The notes under the pieces are model-generated. The model did no database searches and was not told the DNA's origin. It worked only from the letters and a program-made list of their open reading frames with translations. A stretch of 8,620 nt of DNA from an uncultured Sphingobacteriaceae bacterium (lineage in GTDB: Bacteria; Bacteroidota; Bacteroidia; Sphingobacteriales; Sphingobacteriaceae): NCBI GenBank assembly GCA_946887045.1, contig CAMPKC010000089.1:1-8620 (forward strand), read 5' to 3'. Within the stretch, counting starts at the first letter, position 1, and the number at the start of each line of letters is the position of its first letter. This document shows positions 1-7,386 of the stretch, piece after piece. Position numbers and translations under genes: made by a program.

Positions 1-52
1 GTTCTGGGACTACCATAGCAAGACAAGCGCAATTTAAGTATGAAATTAAATA

Positions 53-69
53 AATTAAATATTTTAATT
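53..69 (-). terminator. AT-only hairpin after the enoyl-CoA hydratase gene
   Basis: A perfect 7-bp inverted repeat, AATTAAA (53-59) and TTTAATT (63-69) with a 3-nt loop, lies 15 bp beyond the hydratase stop codon on the minus strand. It contains no G or C, so the stem would be weak, and chance occurrence in such AT-rich DNA is quite possible. It is listed only as a candidate 3' end of the minus-strand unit. Confidence 0.2.
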
Positions 70-83
70 AAAATGCAATATAT

Positions 84-851
84 TTACCCAAATGTAGCTT
101 GTCGTTTTTCCAGAAAAGCAGAGATTCCTTCTCGAAAATCTTCTGTCCCAAAACAATTCGCAAACTCCTGAATCTCGTATTGAAAACCGGTATCATTATA
201 CCCCGCGTTTACAGCCCTTATTGCTGCCGCCACAGCTAATGGTGACCTTGTCAGGATTTTTTGCAGCAATACAATGGCAGTATTTAACAGAAATTCCGCG
301 GGAACAACATGATTTACCAATCCCAACTTGTGCGCAATTCCAGCTTCTATCATGTCTCCTGTCAGGATCAGTTCCAGCGCCTTCGCTTTTCCAATTAATC
401 TTGGTAAGCGTTGTGTTCCCCCATAGCCAGGAATCAATCCCAAAGAAACCTCGGGCAAGCCCATTTTTGCATTTTCAGACGCAATCCTAATATGGCAAGC
501 GAGAGCCAATTCCATTCCTCCGCCCAGTGCAAACCCATTTATTGCAGCAATTATTGGCTTTTGACCGAGTTCAATTAAATTGAATACCTTCGACTGTGCT
601 TCAGTTGCCAGATTCAGCCCGCCAACTTCATCAAGCTCGCTCAACTCCTTAATATCCGCACCTGCCACAAAAGCTTTAGAACCGGCTCCGGTAAGAATTA
701 TGCCGCCCACCGCCGGATCTTTGAAACCATTACTGAAAGCAAGATGAAGCTCATGCAGTGTTTCATTGTTAAGCGCGTTTAATTTGCTTTCGCGATTAAT
801 GGTAATTGTAAGAATTTTATTCTCGACAGATGTAAGCAGGTTTTTATACAT
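84..851 (-). CDS. Enoyl-CoA hydratase/isomerase (crotonase) family protein
   Basis: This 255-residue protein has the normal length of a single-domain crotonase, which hydrates trans-2-enoyl-CoA to 3-hydroxyacyl-CoA in the cytoplasm as part of fatty-acid or branched-chain amino-acid breakdown. The CoA-binding and oxyanion-hole segment AGADIKEL (63-70) and the motif NGFALGGGMELALAC (105-119) are intact. Glu114 (in GGGMEL) and Glu134 (in PEVSLG) align with the two catalytic glutamates, Glu144 and Glu164, of rat mitochondrial enoyl-CoA hydratase, and PGYGGTQRL (141-149) follows as expected. Both glutamates being present favours a true hydratase over an isomerase or thioesterase relative. It starts 16 bp after the B12-binding gene on the same strand, so the two are probably co-transcribed. 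Exact chain-length or substrate preference cannot be read from the sequence; methylglutaconyl- or crotonyl-type substrates are alternatives. Confidence 0.93.
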   Translation of the reverse strand: MYKNLLTSVENKILTITINRESKLNALNNETLHELHLAFSNGFKDPAVGGIILTGAGSKAFVAGADIKELSELDEVGGLNLATEAQSKVFNLIELGQKPIIAAINGFALGGGMELALACHIRIASENAKMGLPEVSLGLIPGYGGTQRLPRLIGKAKALELILTGDMIEAGIAHKLGLVNHVVPAEFLLNTAIVLLQKILTRSPLAVAAAIRAVNAGYNDTGFQYEIQEFANCFGTEDFREGISAFLEKRQATFG

Positions 852-867
852 AGGTGATTGACTTCAT

Positions 868-1284
868 TTAAAAGTTTCTGTTTTCCGATGCCCATTCTCT
901 GATATAATCGGCAATTTCTTTGGTCGGCGTTCCGGGCGGAAACAGTCTGCCTACCCCCATTTCATTCAAGATCTCCTGATCTTTAGCCGGTATGATACCT
1001 CCCCCTGTTAAAAGAACGTCATTGAGCTCCAGTTCTTTCATCAATTGGATGATTTTTGGAAAAACGGTCATGTGTGCTCCAGACAGAATGGATACCCCTA
1101 TGGCATCGACATCTTCCTGCAGAGCAGTATGCACAACCATCTCCGGAGTTTGCCTCAATCCTGTATAAATAACTTCCATTCCAGCATCCCGCAAGGACGT
1201 AGCAATAACTTTTGCTCCGCGATCGTGCCCATCCAGACCAACTTTTGCAACCAATACACGAACAGGCCGGTTTAACGTTTTCAT
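868..1284 (-). CDS. Stand-alone B12-binding subunit of an acyl-CoA mutase (methylmalonyl-CoA mutase C-terminal domain type)
   Basis: This 138-residue protein is essentially one cobalamin-binding Rossmann-like domain. The B12 signature DxHxxG is complete (D18, H20, G23, within [10 protein letters not shown] at 14-23); His20 would be the lower axial ligand to cobalt. The other conserved elements, SxL (S65-L67) and the glycine-rich TGGG (93-96), are also present. There is no TIM-barrel catalytic domain. In the family, such small subunits pair with a separate large subunit to make adenosylcobalamin-dependent mutases such as isobutyryl-CoA, 2-hydroxyisobutyryl-CoA or methylmalonyl-CoA mutase. The large subunit is not in this window. 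It is first in a minus-strand pair with an enoyl-CoA hydratase, which fits branched-chain or odd-chain acyl-CoA catabolism. Domain identity is sure; the specific mutase is not. Confidence 0.9.
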   Translation of the reverse strand: MKTLNRPVRVLVAKVGLDGHDRGAKVIATSLRDAGMEVIYTGLRQTPEMVVHTALQEDVDAIGVSILSGAHMTVFPKIIQLMKELELNDVLLTGGGIIPAKDQEILNEMGVGRLFPPGTPTKEIADYIREWASENRNF

Positions 1285-1321
1285 ACTTATAAAAGTAGTA
1301 AGAAGTTTTTTATTAATCCCT

Positions 1322-1329
1322 CAAAGATA
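1322..1329 (-). promoter_or_regulatory. Bacteroidota -7 box (TATCTTTG) for the B12-binding/hydratase unit
   Basis: On the minus strand, TATCTTTG matches the Bacteroidota -7 consensus TAnnTTTG exactly. It lies 37 bp upstream of the ATG at 1284, giving a predicted leader of about 30 nt. I see no convincing -33 TTTG at the expected distance (around 1349-1354), so the call rests on the -7 box and its position. Confidence 0.5.
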
Positions 1330-1330
1330 C

Positions 1331-1363
1331 TTTACTGTAGGGCTTTGAATTTTGCTACTTTTG
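1331..1363 (+). promoter_or_regulatory. Bacteroidota-type promoter for glnS
   Basis: TACTTTTG at 1356-1363 is a perfect TAnnTTTG -7 box, and TTTA at 1331-1334 is an imperfect -33 element 21 nt upstream. The start of transcription would fall around 1369-1372, about 10 nt before the ATG at 1381. This rules out the in-frame TTG at 1345 as the glnS start, because it would lie upstream of the transcript. The element is interleaved with the promoter of the divergent minus-strand unit. Confidence 0.55.
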
Positions 1364-1380
1364 TAACCTTTATTTTAAAT

Positions 1381-3051
1381 ATGAGCGAAGAACGATCATT
1401 AAATTTTATCGAAGAGATAATTGAAGAAGATATAAAAAATGGAAAGCATCAGGGACGGGTACATACACGTTTCCCGCCAGAGCCAAATGGGTATTTACAT
1501 ATTGGCCATGCTAAATCTATTTGCTTAAACTTTGGTCTTGCTCAGAAATATAATGGTAAAACCAATTTAAGGTTTGATGATACAAATCCGGAAACGGAAG
1601 ACACTGAATACGTTGAAAGTATAAAGGAGGACGTTAAGTGGCTGGGTTTTGAGTGGCAAAATGAGCTGTTCGCATCCAATTACTTTGATCATCTATATGA
1701 ATTCGCTGTCAAACTGATCGAAAGAGGTTTGGCCTACGTCGATGACGGTACTCCTGAAGAAATAGCGGAACAAAAAGGAACCCCGACAGAACCGGGAACT
1801 GCTTCTCCGTATCGATCGCGAAGTGTTGAAGAGAATTTAAGGCTCTTCTCCGAAATGAAGGACGGAAAATATAAAGACGGCGAAAAAGTTCTCAGGGCAA
1901 AAATCGACATGTCGTCGCCAAACATGCACATGCGCGATCCGCTAATGTATCGGATACGTCATGCTCATCATCACCGCACAGGCGATAAGTGGTGCATTTA
2001 TCCGATGTATGATTTTGCCCATGGACAATCAGATTCGATCGAAGGAATTACACATTCGCTTTGTACACTTGAATTCGTGAGTCACCGCGAATTGTACGAC
2101 TGGTTCATCAATGAACTTGATATTTTCCCTTCGAAACAATATGAATTTGCTCGTTTAAATATGACTTATACGGTTACCAGCAAGCGCAAACTGCTTCAAC
2201 TGGTAAACGAAGGTTTTGTAAATGGTTGGGATGATCCAAGGATGACCACCATTAGCGGTTTGCGCCGTCGCGGATTCACTGCGCTTTCTATCAGAGATTT
2301 TTGTGAAAGAATTGGCGTAGCGAAACGGGAAAATATAATTGATATCAACTTACTTGAATTTTGCGTTCGCGAAGATTTAAATAAAACTGCATGGAGACGG
2401 ATGGGCGTTCTTGATCCGATAAAACTGATTATCACCAACTACCCGGAAGGTAAAGACGAAATACTTTACGGAGAAAATAATCCTGAAGTTGAAGGCGGCG
2501 AAGGCATGAGAGAAATACCATTCGGTAGAGAGCTTTGGATTGAACGTGATGATTTCATGGAAAATCCGGCGAAGAAATATTTTCGTTTAGGCCCTGGTTT
2601 AATGGTCCGCTTAAAACATGCTTACATTGTTAAATGCGAAGACTTTGTAAAAGACGAAGCTGGTAATATTACTGAGGTTCATTGTACCTATATCCCTGAG
2701 TCAAAGTCGGGTGAAGATACCTCCGGCATACATGTAAAAGGAACAATCCATTGGGTAAGTGTGCAGCATGCGGCTACAGCAGAAGTAAGATTATACGACC
2801 GACTTTTCCGGGTTGAAGATCCGGGGAATGAGGAACGTGACTTCAAAGAATATATTAATACAGATAGCTTACAGGTTATACCGACTGCATACATTGAAAA
2901 AGACCTTGCATCAGCTGAATTGGGCAGAGGATATCAATTTTTAAGGAAAGGATATTTTACCCTGGATAAAGAGTCCAGTTCAGAAAAACTTGTCTTTAAC
3001 AGAACCGTTACCTTAAAAGATACCTGGGCGAAGGAAGTAAAGAAAGGATAG
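1381..3051 (+). CDS. glnS: Glutaminyl-tRNA synthetase
   Basis: Cytoplasmic class I aminoacyl-tRNA synthetase that joins glutamine to tRNA-Gln using ATP. From ATG 1381 it is 556 residues, close to E. coli GlnRS (about 554). The ATP-binding HIGH motif is at 40-43 in [15 protein letters not shown], the same register as in E. coli. The second signature is TSKRK (266-270), a variant of [15 protein letters not shown] and the segment [18 protein letters not shown] distinguish it from glutamyl-tRNA synthetase. The C-terminal third should form the two beta-barrels that bind the anticodon. The frame is open back to TTG 1345, but that would add 12 hydrophobic residues overlapping the -7 box, and the protein from ATG 1381 already aligns with the E. 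coli N-terminus, so ATG is preferred. It appears monocistronic, with its own promoter and a 126-bp gap to rarA. Confidence 0.97.
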   Translation: MSEERSLNFIEEIIEEDIKNGKHQGRVHTRFPPEPNGYLHIGHAKSICLNFGLAQKYNGKTNLRFDDTNPETEDTEYVESIKEDVKWLGFEWQNELFASNYFDHLYEFAVKLIERGLAYVDDGTPEEIAEQKGTPTEPGTASPYRSRSVEENLRLFSEMKDGKYKDGEKVLRAKIDMSSPNMHMRDPLMYRIRHAHHHRTGDKWCIYPMYDFAHGQSDSIEGITHSLCTLEFVSHRELYDWFINELDIFPSKQYEFARLNMTYTVTSKRKLLQLVNEGFVNGWDDPRMTTISGLRRRGFTALSIRDFCERIGVAKRENIIDINLLEFCVREDLNKTAWRRMGVLDPIKLIITNYPEGKDEILYGENNPEVEGGEGMREIPFGRELWIERDDFMENPAKKYFRLGPGLMVRLKHAYIVKCEDFVKDEAGNITEVHCTYIPESKSGEDTSGIHVKGTIHWVSVQHAATAEVRLYDRLFRVEDPGNEERDFKEYINTDSLQVIPTAYIEKDLASAELGRGYQFLRKGYFTLDKESSSEKLVFNRTVTLKDTWAKEVKKG

Positions 3052-3055
3052 CAGG

Positions 3056-3140
3056 ATTTCAAGCAAAGAACGCAAGGTTATCACGTACGAAAACAGCCTT
3101 AGCCATCTTTGTGCATTGTTTTATCTGCTCTGCGTGAAAT
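3056..3140. repeat. Degenerate inverted-repeat element between glnS and rarA
   Basis: The ends are imperfect inverted repeats: ATTTCAAGCAAAG (3056-3068) and CTCTGCGTGAAAT (3128-3140) match at 11 of 13 positions when one is reverse-complemented. Internal stretches such as AACGCAAGG and CTTTGTGCATTG extend the GCAAAG / CTTTGCG style. I recall this type of short GCAAAG-rich hairpin repeat as common between genes in Bacteroidota chromosomes, so this may be an eroded copy. It nearly fills the gap and could also shape the 3' end of the glnS transcript. Copy number cannot be judged from this window. Confidence 0.45.
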
Positions 3141-3177
3141 TTACTTTCTTGAACCAGTCGGATAACACATTTAATCT

Positions 3178-4458
3178 ATGGCAACCATTGCTCCATTAGC
3201 AGAACGTATGCGTCCAGCCAGTCTGGATGATTATGTAGGACAACAGCATTTAGTTGGCCAGAATGCCATATTGCGCAGGGCGATCGAAAGTGGAAACCTC
3301 CCTTCTCTTATTTTGTGGGGGCCGCCTGGCGTAGGTAAAACTACCCTGGCATATATTATCTCTCGTCAGCTCGACCGGCCTTTTTTTAGTTTAAGTGCAA
3401 TAAATTCTGGCGTTAAAGATATCAGGGAAGTTATTGAGAAGGCTACGGCACTTAAAGAGTCAGAAGAAAATCTACCGGTATTATTTATTGATGAAATTCA
3501 TCGCTTTTCAAAATCACAACAGGATTCGCTGTTAGGTGCGGTTGAACGCGGTTTGGTTACCTTGATTGGCGCCACAACAGAAAACCCCTCGTTCGAAGTT
3601 ATTTCTGCCTTGCTATCGCGATGCCAGGTGTATATTCTTAAACATCTTACGGAAGAAGATTTAACACAATTAATAGATCGGGCCTTAAAAGAAGATAAAC
3701 ATTTATCGCGTAAGCAGATTGAAATAGAAGAATACGAAGCATTGTTCCGTCTTTCGGGTGGCGATGCCCGAAGGCTTTTAAATGTTCTTGAGCTAGTAAT
3801 TAATGCAATCGGCGCAGACAAGCTCATAATTACCAACCAGCTGGTGCTAGATAATGTGCAGCAGAATATGGCTTTATATGATAAGGCCGGGGAGAATCAT
3901 TACGACATCATTTCAGCGTTTATAAAATCCATCCGCGGAAGCGACCCCAACGCTGCAGTTTATTGGCTGGCAAGAATGATTGCTGGCGGAGAAGATCCGC
4001 TTTTTATAGCCAGGAGGTTGCTAATATTAGCTTCAGAAGATGTGGGCAATGCCAATCCGAACGCTCTGCTTTTAGCAAATAACTGTTTTCAGGCCGTGAA
4101 TGCAATTGGCTGGCCCGAATCGAGGATAATTTTATCACAAACGGTGACTTATCTGGCATCTTCACCAAAAAGTAATGCAAGTTATGAAGCCATCAATGCA
4201 GCTCAGGAGTTGGTTTCACGCACAGGAGATTTGCCTGTTCCTTTACACATTCGCAATGCTCCCACAAAACTGATGAAAAATATTGGGTACGGTAAGGATT
4301 ATAAATATTCTCATGCTTACGAGGGCAGTTTCGAAGAGCAGGAATATTTTCCTGATGCACTAAAAGGCAGCACCTTATATCAACCGGGCAATAATGCCGC
4401 GGAGCAAAAATTGAGGGAAAGATTGAAGTCTTTATGGAAGAATAAATACAAGTACTGA
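3178..4458 (+). CDS. rarA: Replication-associated recombination protein A (AAA+ ATPase, RarA/MgsA/WRNIP1 family)
   Basis: A 426-residue clamp-loader-like AAA+ ATPase of the RarA family, which acts at stalled replication forks and single-stranded DNA gaps, assembling as a tetramer. The N-terminus LAERMRPASLDDYVGQ is typical. Walker A is GPPGVGKT (48-55), Walker B is LFIDEI (102-107) followed by HRFSKSQQD, and the sensor-1 region is GATTENPSF (131-139). SGGDARRLLN downstream is the sensor-2 segment. The C-terminal part, with LARMIAGGEDPLFIARRL and the ending YFPDALKG followed by QPGN, is the family-specific oligomerisation and MgsA domain, so the protein is complete. ATG 3178 is 37 bp after the repeat element. 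A weak TACTTT-like -7 sequence around 3142-3151 may be its promoter. It converges on the XRE regulator, with only 17 bp between stop codons. Confidence 0.96.
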   Translation: MATIAPLAERMRPASLDDYVGQQHLVGQNAILRRAIESGNLPSLILWGPPGVGKTTLAYIISRQLDRPFFSLSAINSGVKDIREVIEKATALKESEENLPVLFIDEIHRFSKSQQDSLLGAVERGLVTLIGATTENPSFEVISALLSRCQVYILKHLTEEDLTQLIDRALKEDKHLSRKQIEIEEYEALFRLSGGDARRLLNVLELVINAIGADKLIITNQLVLDNVQQNMALYDKAGENHYDIISAFIKSIRGSDPNAAVYWLARMIAGGEDPLFIARRLLILASEDVGNANPNALLLANNCFQAVNAIGWPESRIILSQTVTYLASSPKSNASYEAINAAQELVSRTGDLPVPLHIRNAPTKLMKNIGYGKDYKYSHAYEGSFEEQEYFPDALKGSTLYQPGNNAAEQKLRERLKSLWKNKYKY

Positions 4459-4475
4459 GTGAGTTGACTTAAAGT

Positions 4476-5054
4476 TTATTTTAAAAAAGGAAACGCTGGC
4501 GGATAAAATACAGAACGATTATTGCCGCACCGGATGGAATTAACTACTATTACAATGCCGTTAAAAATATACATTAAGGCTATCATAAGAATTATACTCT
4601 CCACTCGGATATGGATAAATCTAAAGTTCCCCAATATCGAACCAAACACGGTCAGGTAAATTATGAATAGAAATATCGACCAGGAAATCTGGAAATTAAT
4701 CAATTTTTTAGCCGTGTAATCCAGATTTTTTACTTTGCCTTTTTTAAGTAACCAAATTGCCAGGGGAACAACGATGCCCAGAATTGGAAACGCGATGTAA
4801 CTTAAAGCCGAAAGGTTTAAAAGAACTAATATGCTACTATCCTCTTGTTCAGCCCAATCTACTAATTCATCCGGAGCAACTCCAAACGCAAGTGCGAGAC
4901 GTTGCAAAGTATCACCTCTTGGTTCGGTTTCTCCATTTTCTATTCGTTGAATCGTACGAAGGCTTAATCCGCAGGTCGTTGCTAATTCGTCCTGACTTAA
5001 ACCTTTGCGTGTACTCAGTTCTTTAATCCTTATCGCTAAATCTGAATTTTTCAT
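4476..5054 (-). CDS. Membrane-anchored XRE-family regulator (HTH + DUF4870-like domain)
   Basis: A 192-residue protein with two parts. Residues about 6-64 form a Cro/CI-type helix-turn-helix: KGLSQDELATTCGLSLRTIQ (17-36) covers helices 2-3, and RIENGETEPRGDTLQRLA continues the domain. Residues about 79-103, 122-141 and 152-172 are hydrophobic segments in a region resembling DUF4870, with PLAIWLLKKGK and AKKLINFQISWSIF as recognisable pieces. The product should therefore be a DNA-binding domain tethered to the cytoplasmic membrane, able to couple a membrane signal to transcription. It is divergent from the DUF5687/ABC/SDR unit, and a dyad at 5104-5137 in the shared gap is a candidate binding site. 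Regulation of the ABC unit and of itself is inferred from arrangement only. The ligand or stimulus is unknown. Confidence 0.85.
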   Translation of the reverse strand: MKNSDLAIRIKELSTRKGLSQDELATTCGLSLRTIQRIENGETEPRGDTLQRLALAFGVAPDELVDWAEQEDSSILVLLNLSALSYIAFPILGIVVPLAIWLLKKGKVKNLDYTAKKLINFQISWSIFLFIIYLTVFGSILGNFRFIHIRVESIILMIALMYIFNGIVIVVNSIRCGNNRSVFYPPAFPFLK

Positions 5055-5071
5055 GTTTTAATTGTCTGGGA

Positions 5072-5079
5072 CAAAAGTA
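5072..5079 (-). promoter_or_regulatory. Bacteroidota -7 box (TACTTTTG) for the XRE regulator gene
   Basis: On the minus strand TACTTTTG matches TAnnTTTG exactly and lies 17 bp upstream of the regulator ATG (5054), implying a very short leader of about 10 nt. The -33 position (about 5098-5103) has no TTTG. The left edge of the dyad at 5104 would sit directly upstream of this weak -33 region, so a bound protein could help or block RNA polymerase. Confidence 0.5.
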
Positions 5080-5103
5080 ATTTAAGATTCGATTTCAGGC
5101 TAC

Positions 5104-5137
5104 GACATGTTTAAGTCATTTATACGACATACATGTC
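5104..5137. promoter_or_regulatory. Candidate operator: nested dyad in the regulator/permease divergent gap
   Basis: The outer arms GACATGT (5104-5110) and ACATGTC (5131-5137) are perfect 7-bp inverted repeats separated by 20 bp. The right half is itself a palindrome, GACAT-AC-ATGTC (5126-5137), a size suited to one Cro/CI-type dimer. TACGACAT also occurs as a direct repeat at 5101-5108 and 5123-5130, a 22-bp period or about two helical turns. Such symmetry next to an XRE gene suggests cooperative binding by that protein. This is inferred; no binding-site consensus is known to me for this regulator. Confidence 0.5.
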
Positions 5138-5188
5138 TGGATGGCAATTGCTACAAAAAAGGTGATTGGATTTCTTTATATTGGGAGC

Positions 5189-6661
5189 ATGAACCGAGCA
5201 TTTTTACAGCATCAATGGTTAGCATTCTGGCGCTCAAAAAATACCGGAAAAAGTATGGCAATAAGCATGTTACTTGGTTTAACGATGCTCTATTTGTTTG
5301 CCAACCTCCTGATTGCCTCTTTTTTTCTTGATAAAATCCTTGATAAAGTATTCCCGGAAAAAGATGTGATAGATGCGTTTAACGGATTACTTCTTTATTA
5401 TTTTCTAGCGGATCTGCTAATGCGTTTTCAATTTCAGGAATTGCCGACTTTGAGTGTTAAGCCATATTTAAATCTGCCGGTTCAACGGAACAAAATTGTC
5501 AATTATTTATCGCTCACTTCCCTCTGGTCGGGTTTTAACCTGGCACCCTTTCTTTTAACAATTCCGTTTTTGATAAAGGTGCTAGCGCTTGAAGATGAAG
5601 GACTGGCGTTTATTGGATTATTCATTTCCATTATTGGACTAACTCTTTTCAATCACTTTTTCAGCCTTTGGCTAAAACGAAAAGTTAATATGAATGCGTG
5701 GTTTATGCTTGCATTTCTTTTTTCAATCGCAGGTATTGTAGTTATTGATTTCTATTCAGATTCTATTTCGATTTTAACTTTTTCCGGATATCTCTTTAAT
5801 TCGGTTATACGTTTTCCCTTCCTTTCTACACTGTTCGTCTTATGGGGCGTTTTGATGTATTTCCTCAATAAAGAATTTCTAAAAAACAATCTTTATCTGG
5901 ACGAACTTCGCAAGGAAGGCCCTCGCCAAAATACTCTAAATGATGTTCCTGTTCTCAATCGTCTTGGTATACCGGGCGAACTCGCATCGCTGGAAATTAA
6001 ATTAATACTCAGAAATAAACGTCCAAAATCCACCCTTATCATGAGCGGAATTTTCATGCTGTACGGACTTATTTTCTACCGAAACCCTGAACCGGATGAA
6101 ATGCTGATAATTGTTGCAGGGATGATGATGACCGGCATTTTTATTATTAATTATGGCCAGTTTATGTTCAGCTGGCAAAGCGCACACTTTGACGGGATAT
6201 TGGCGAACAAAATCTCTGCGGAAGATTTTTACAAGTCAAAATTTGTTCTCTTTACCCTGTTTTCCACATTAACTCTAATACTCACGGCACCGTACGTATA
6301 TTTCGGATGGAAGATATTATTAACACACATCATGCTTTATCTTTGGAATATTGGAGTAAGCAGTCTGATAATTCTTGTCTTTGCCAATTGGAATTATAAA
6401 TTTATCGATCTTTCAAAGGGTTCGTCGTTTAACTGGGAGGGAGTTGGAGCGTCTCAATTCATAATTGGGATCCCTTTATTTGTTACGCCAATGCTTATTT
6501 ATTTCGTGGTAAGTTGGCTTTCAAATCCCATCGCAGCTATCATTGCCTTGGGATTTATCGGATTAATCTTCATTTTAACACGTCCGTTTTGGATTGATAA
6601 ACTGGTGGGTAGTTTCAAAAACAAACGCTACAAAATAGCAGAAGGATTTAGACAACACTAA
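5189..6661 (+). CDS. DUF5687-type multi-pass membrane protein, probable ABC permease
   Basis: A very hydrophobic protein of 490 residues from ATG 5189, with roughly ten or more membrane segments. The first covers about residues 23-47 and the last ends shortly before the basic tail KNKRYKIAEGFRQH. It resembles the Bacteroidota DUF5687 family: the N-terminus FLQHQWLAFWRSKNTGK and the early cytoplasmic motif SVKPYLNLPVQRNKIVNYL are what I recognise. An in-frame ATG at 5141 would add 16 residues that do not resemble family N-termini and would begin only 3 bp after the dyad, so 5189 is preferred. The ATPase gene follows after 11 bp. Together they would form an ABC transporter in the cytoplasmic membrane, with this protein as the transmembrane half. 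The substrate and direction are unknown; DUF5687 has no established function that I know of. Confidence 0.82.
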   Translation: MNRAFLQHQWLAFWRSKNTGKSMAISMLLGLTMLYLFANLLIASFFLDKILDKVFPEKDVIDAFNGLLLYYFLADLLMRFQFQELPTLSVKPYLNLPVQRNKIVNYLSLTSLWSGFNLAPFLLTIPFLIKVLALEDEGLAFIGLFISIIGLTLFNHFFSLWLKRKVNMNAWFMLAFLFSIAGIVVIDFYSDSISILTFSGYLFNSVIRFPFLSTLFVLWGVLMYFLNKEFLKNNLYLDELRKEGPRQNTLNDVPVLNRLGIPGELASLEIKLILRNKRPKSTLIMSGIFMLYGLIFYRNPEPDEMLIIVAGMMMTGIFIINYGQFMFSWQSAHFDGILANKISAEDFYKSKFVLFTLFSTLTLILTAPYVYFGWKILLTHIMLYLWNIGVSSLIILVFANWNYKFIDLSKGSSFNWEGVGASQFIIGIPLFVTPMLIYFVVSWLSNPIAAIIALGFIGLIFILTRPFWIDKLVGSFKNKRYKIAEGFRQH

Positions 6662-6672
6662 ATGCACATCCA

Positions 6673-7374
6673 ATGATTGAACTCAAAGAACTTAAAAAAG
6701 CCTACAATGACATTACGGTAGTGGATATTCCTCAATTGCTAATTAATAAAGGCGAAACTATTGGTTTGGTGGGAAATAACGGCGCCGGTAAAACCACACT
6801 ATTCCGATTAATACTTGATTTGATAAGACCTGACAGCGGGAAGGTTCTGTTAAATGGCGAAAATGTTGCTGCGGGCGAGCGCTGGAAAAACTATACTGCC
6901 TCTTTTCTCGATGAAGGTTTTTTAATCGAATATCTCACGCCCGAAGAATACTTTTATTTCATCGGGTCGCTTCATGGATTAAGCAAAGGGCATATTGATT
7001 CGGAACTCAAAAAGTATGAGGAGTTTTTCAATGGAGAGGTTTTGAACCGGAAAAAGTATATACGCGATCTATCGAAAGGGAATCAATGCAAGGTCGGTGT
7101 AATCGCCTGCTTGTTGCAAAATCCTGAGATTCTGCTATTAGATGAGCCCTTTGCGAATATTGACCCAAGTACTCAAATCCGTTTAAAAAACATTATTAAA
7201 GAAACTACTCGCGAAAAGCAGATAACTTCGATAGTTTCGAGTCATGATTTAAGCCATGTAACCGAAGTCTCTCAACGAATTTTGCTCATGGAAAAAGGGA
7301 AAATAATAAAGGATATCCAAACGAATACCAATACTCTTTCAGAACTTGAAGCGTACTTTTCTGTTATGCAATAA
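6673..7374 (+). CDS. ABC transporter ATP-binding protein, partner of the DUF5687 permease
   Basis: A single nucleotide-binding domain of 233 residues that should power the adjacent membrane protein. Walker A is GNNGAGKT (34-41), Walker B is ILLLDEP (153-159) with catalytic Glu158, and the H-loop is His191 in SSHD. Two motifs are unusual. The signature is LSKGNQ (133-138) rather than LSGGQ, and the Q-loop position reads FLDEGFL (78-84), with no glutamine. All other elements are present, so it is probably active and these are subfamily traits rather than decay. Between the permease stop and this ATG lies a 4-codon out-of-frame reading frame (6662-6676) whose ATG overlaps the permease stop (TAAATG) and whose TGA overlaps this start (ATGA), which might aid coupled translation. 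The SDR gene follows after 12 bp. Confidence 0.92.
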   Translation: MIELKELKKAYNDITVVDIPQLLINKGETIGLVGNNGAGKTTLFRLILDLIRPDSGKVLLNGENVAAGERWKNYTASFLDEGFLIEYLTPEEYFYFIGSLHGLSKGHIDSELKKYEEFFNGEVLNRKKYIRDLSKGNQCKVGVIACLLQNPEILLLDEPFANIDPSTQIRLKNIIKETTREKQITSIVSSHDLSHVTEVSQRILLMEKGKIIKDIQTNTNTLSELEAYFSVMQ

Positions 7375-7386
7375 ACCCGTTTACAA

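Noticed and set aside
1..53. Possible gene ends at the left edge: a plus-strand tail reading IARQAQFKYEIK with stop at 51-53, or a minus-strand start MVVPE at ATG 16.
   Set aside because: Each is too short to identify and they overlap, so at most one can be real; neither is supported by a recognisable motif or promoter.
221..490. Plus-strand open frame opposite the enoyl-CoA hydratase gene.
   Set aside because: The minus strand here encodes all conserved crotonase motifs; the opposite frame shows no domain.
4459..4490. Bidirectional terminator between the convergent rarA and XRE genes.
   Set aside because: Only a 5-bp AT stem (TTAAA/TTTAA) is visible and it overlaps the end of the XRE coding region.
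5177..5184. TATATTGG as a -7 box for the permease operon.
   Set aside because: It has one mismatch to TAnnTTTG, no properly spaced -33 element, and would start transcription at or beyond the preferred ATG 5189.
5107..5331. Plus-strand open frame of 74 codons overlapping the start of the permease gene.
   Set aside because: It covers the dyad and runs in another frame through clear DUF5687 coding sequence; its translation has no family resemblance.
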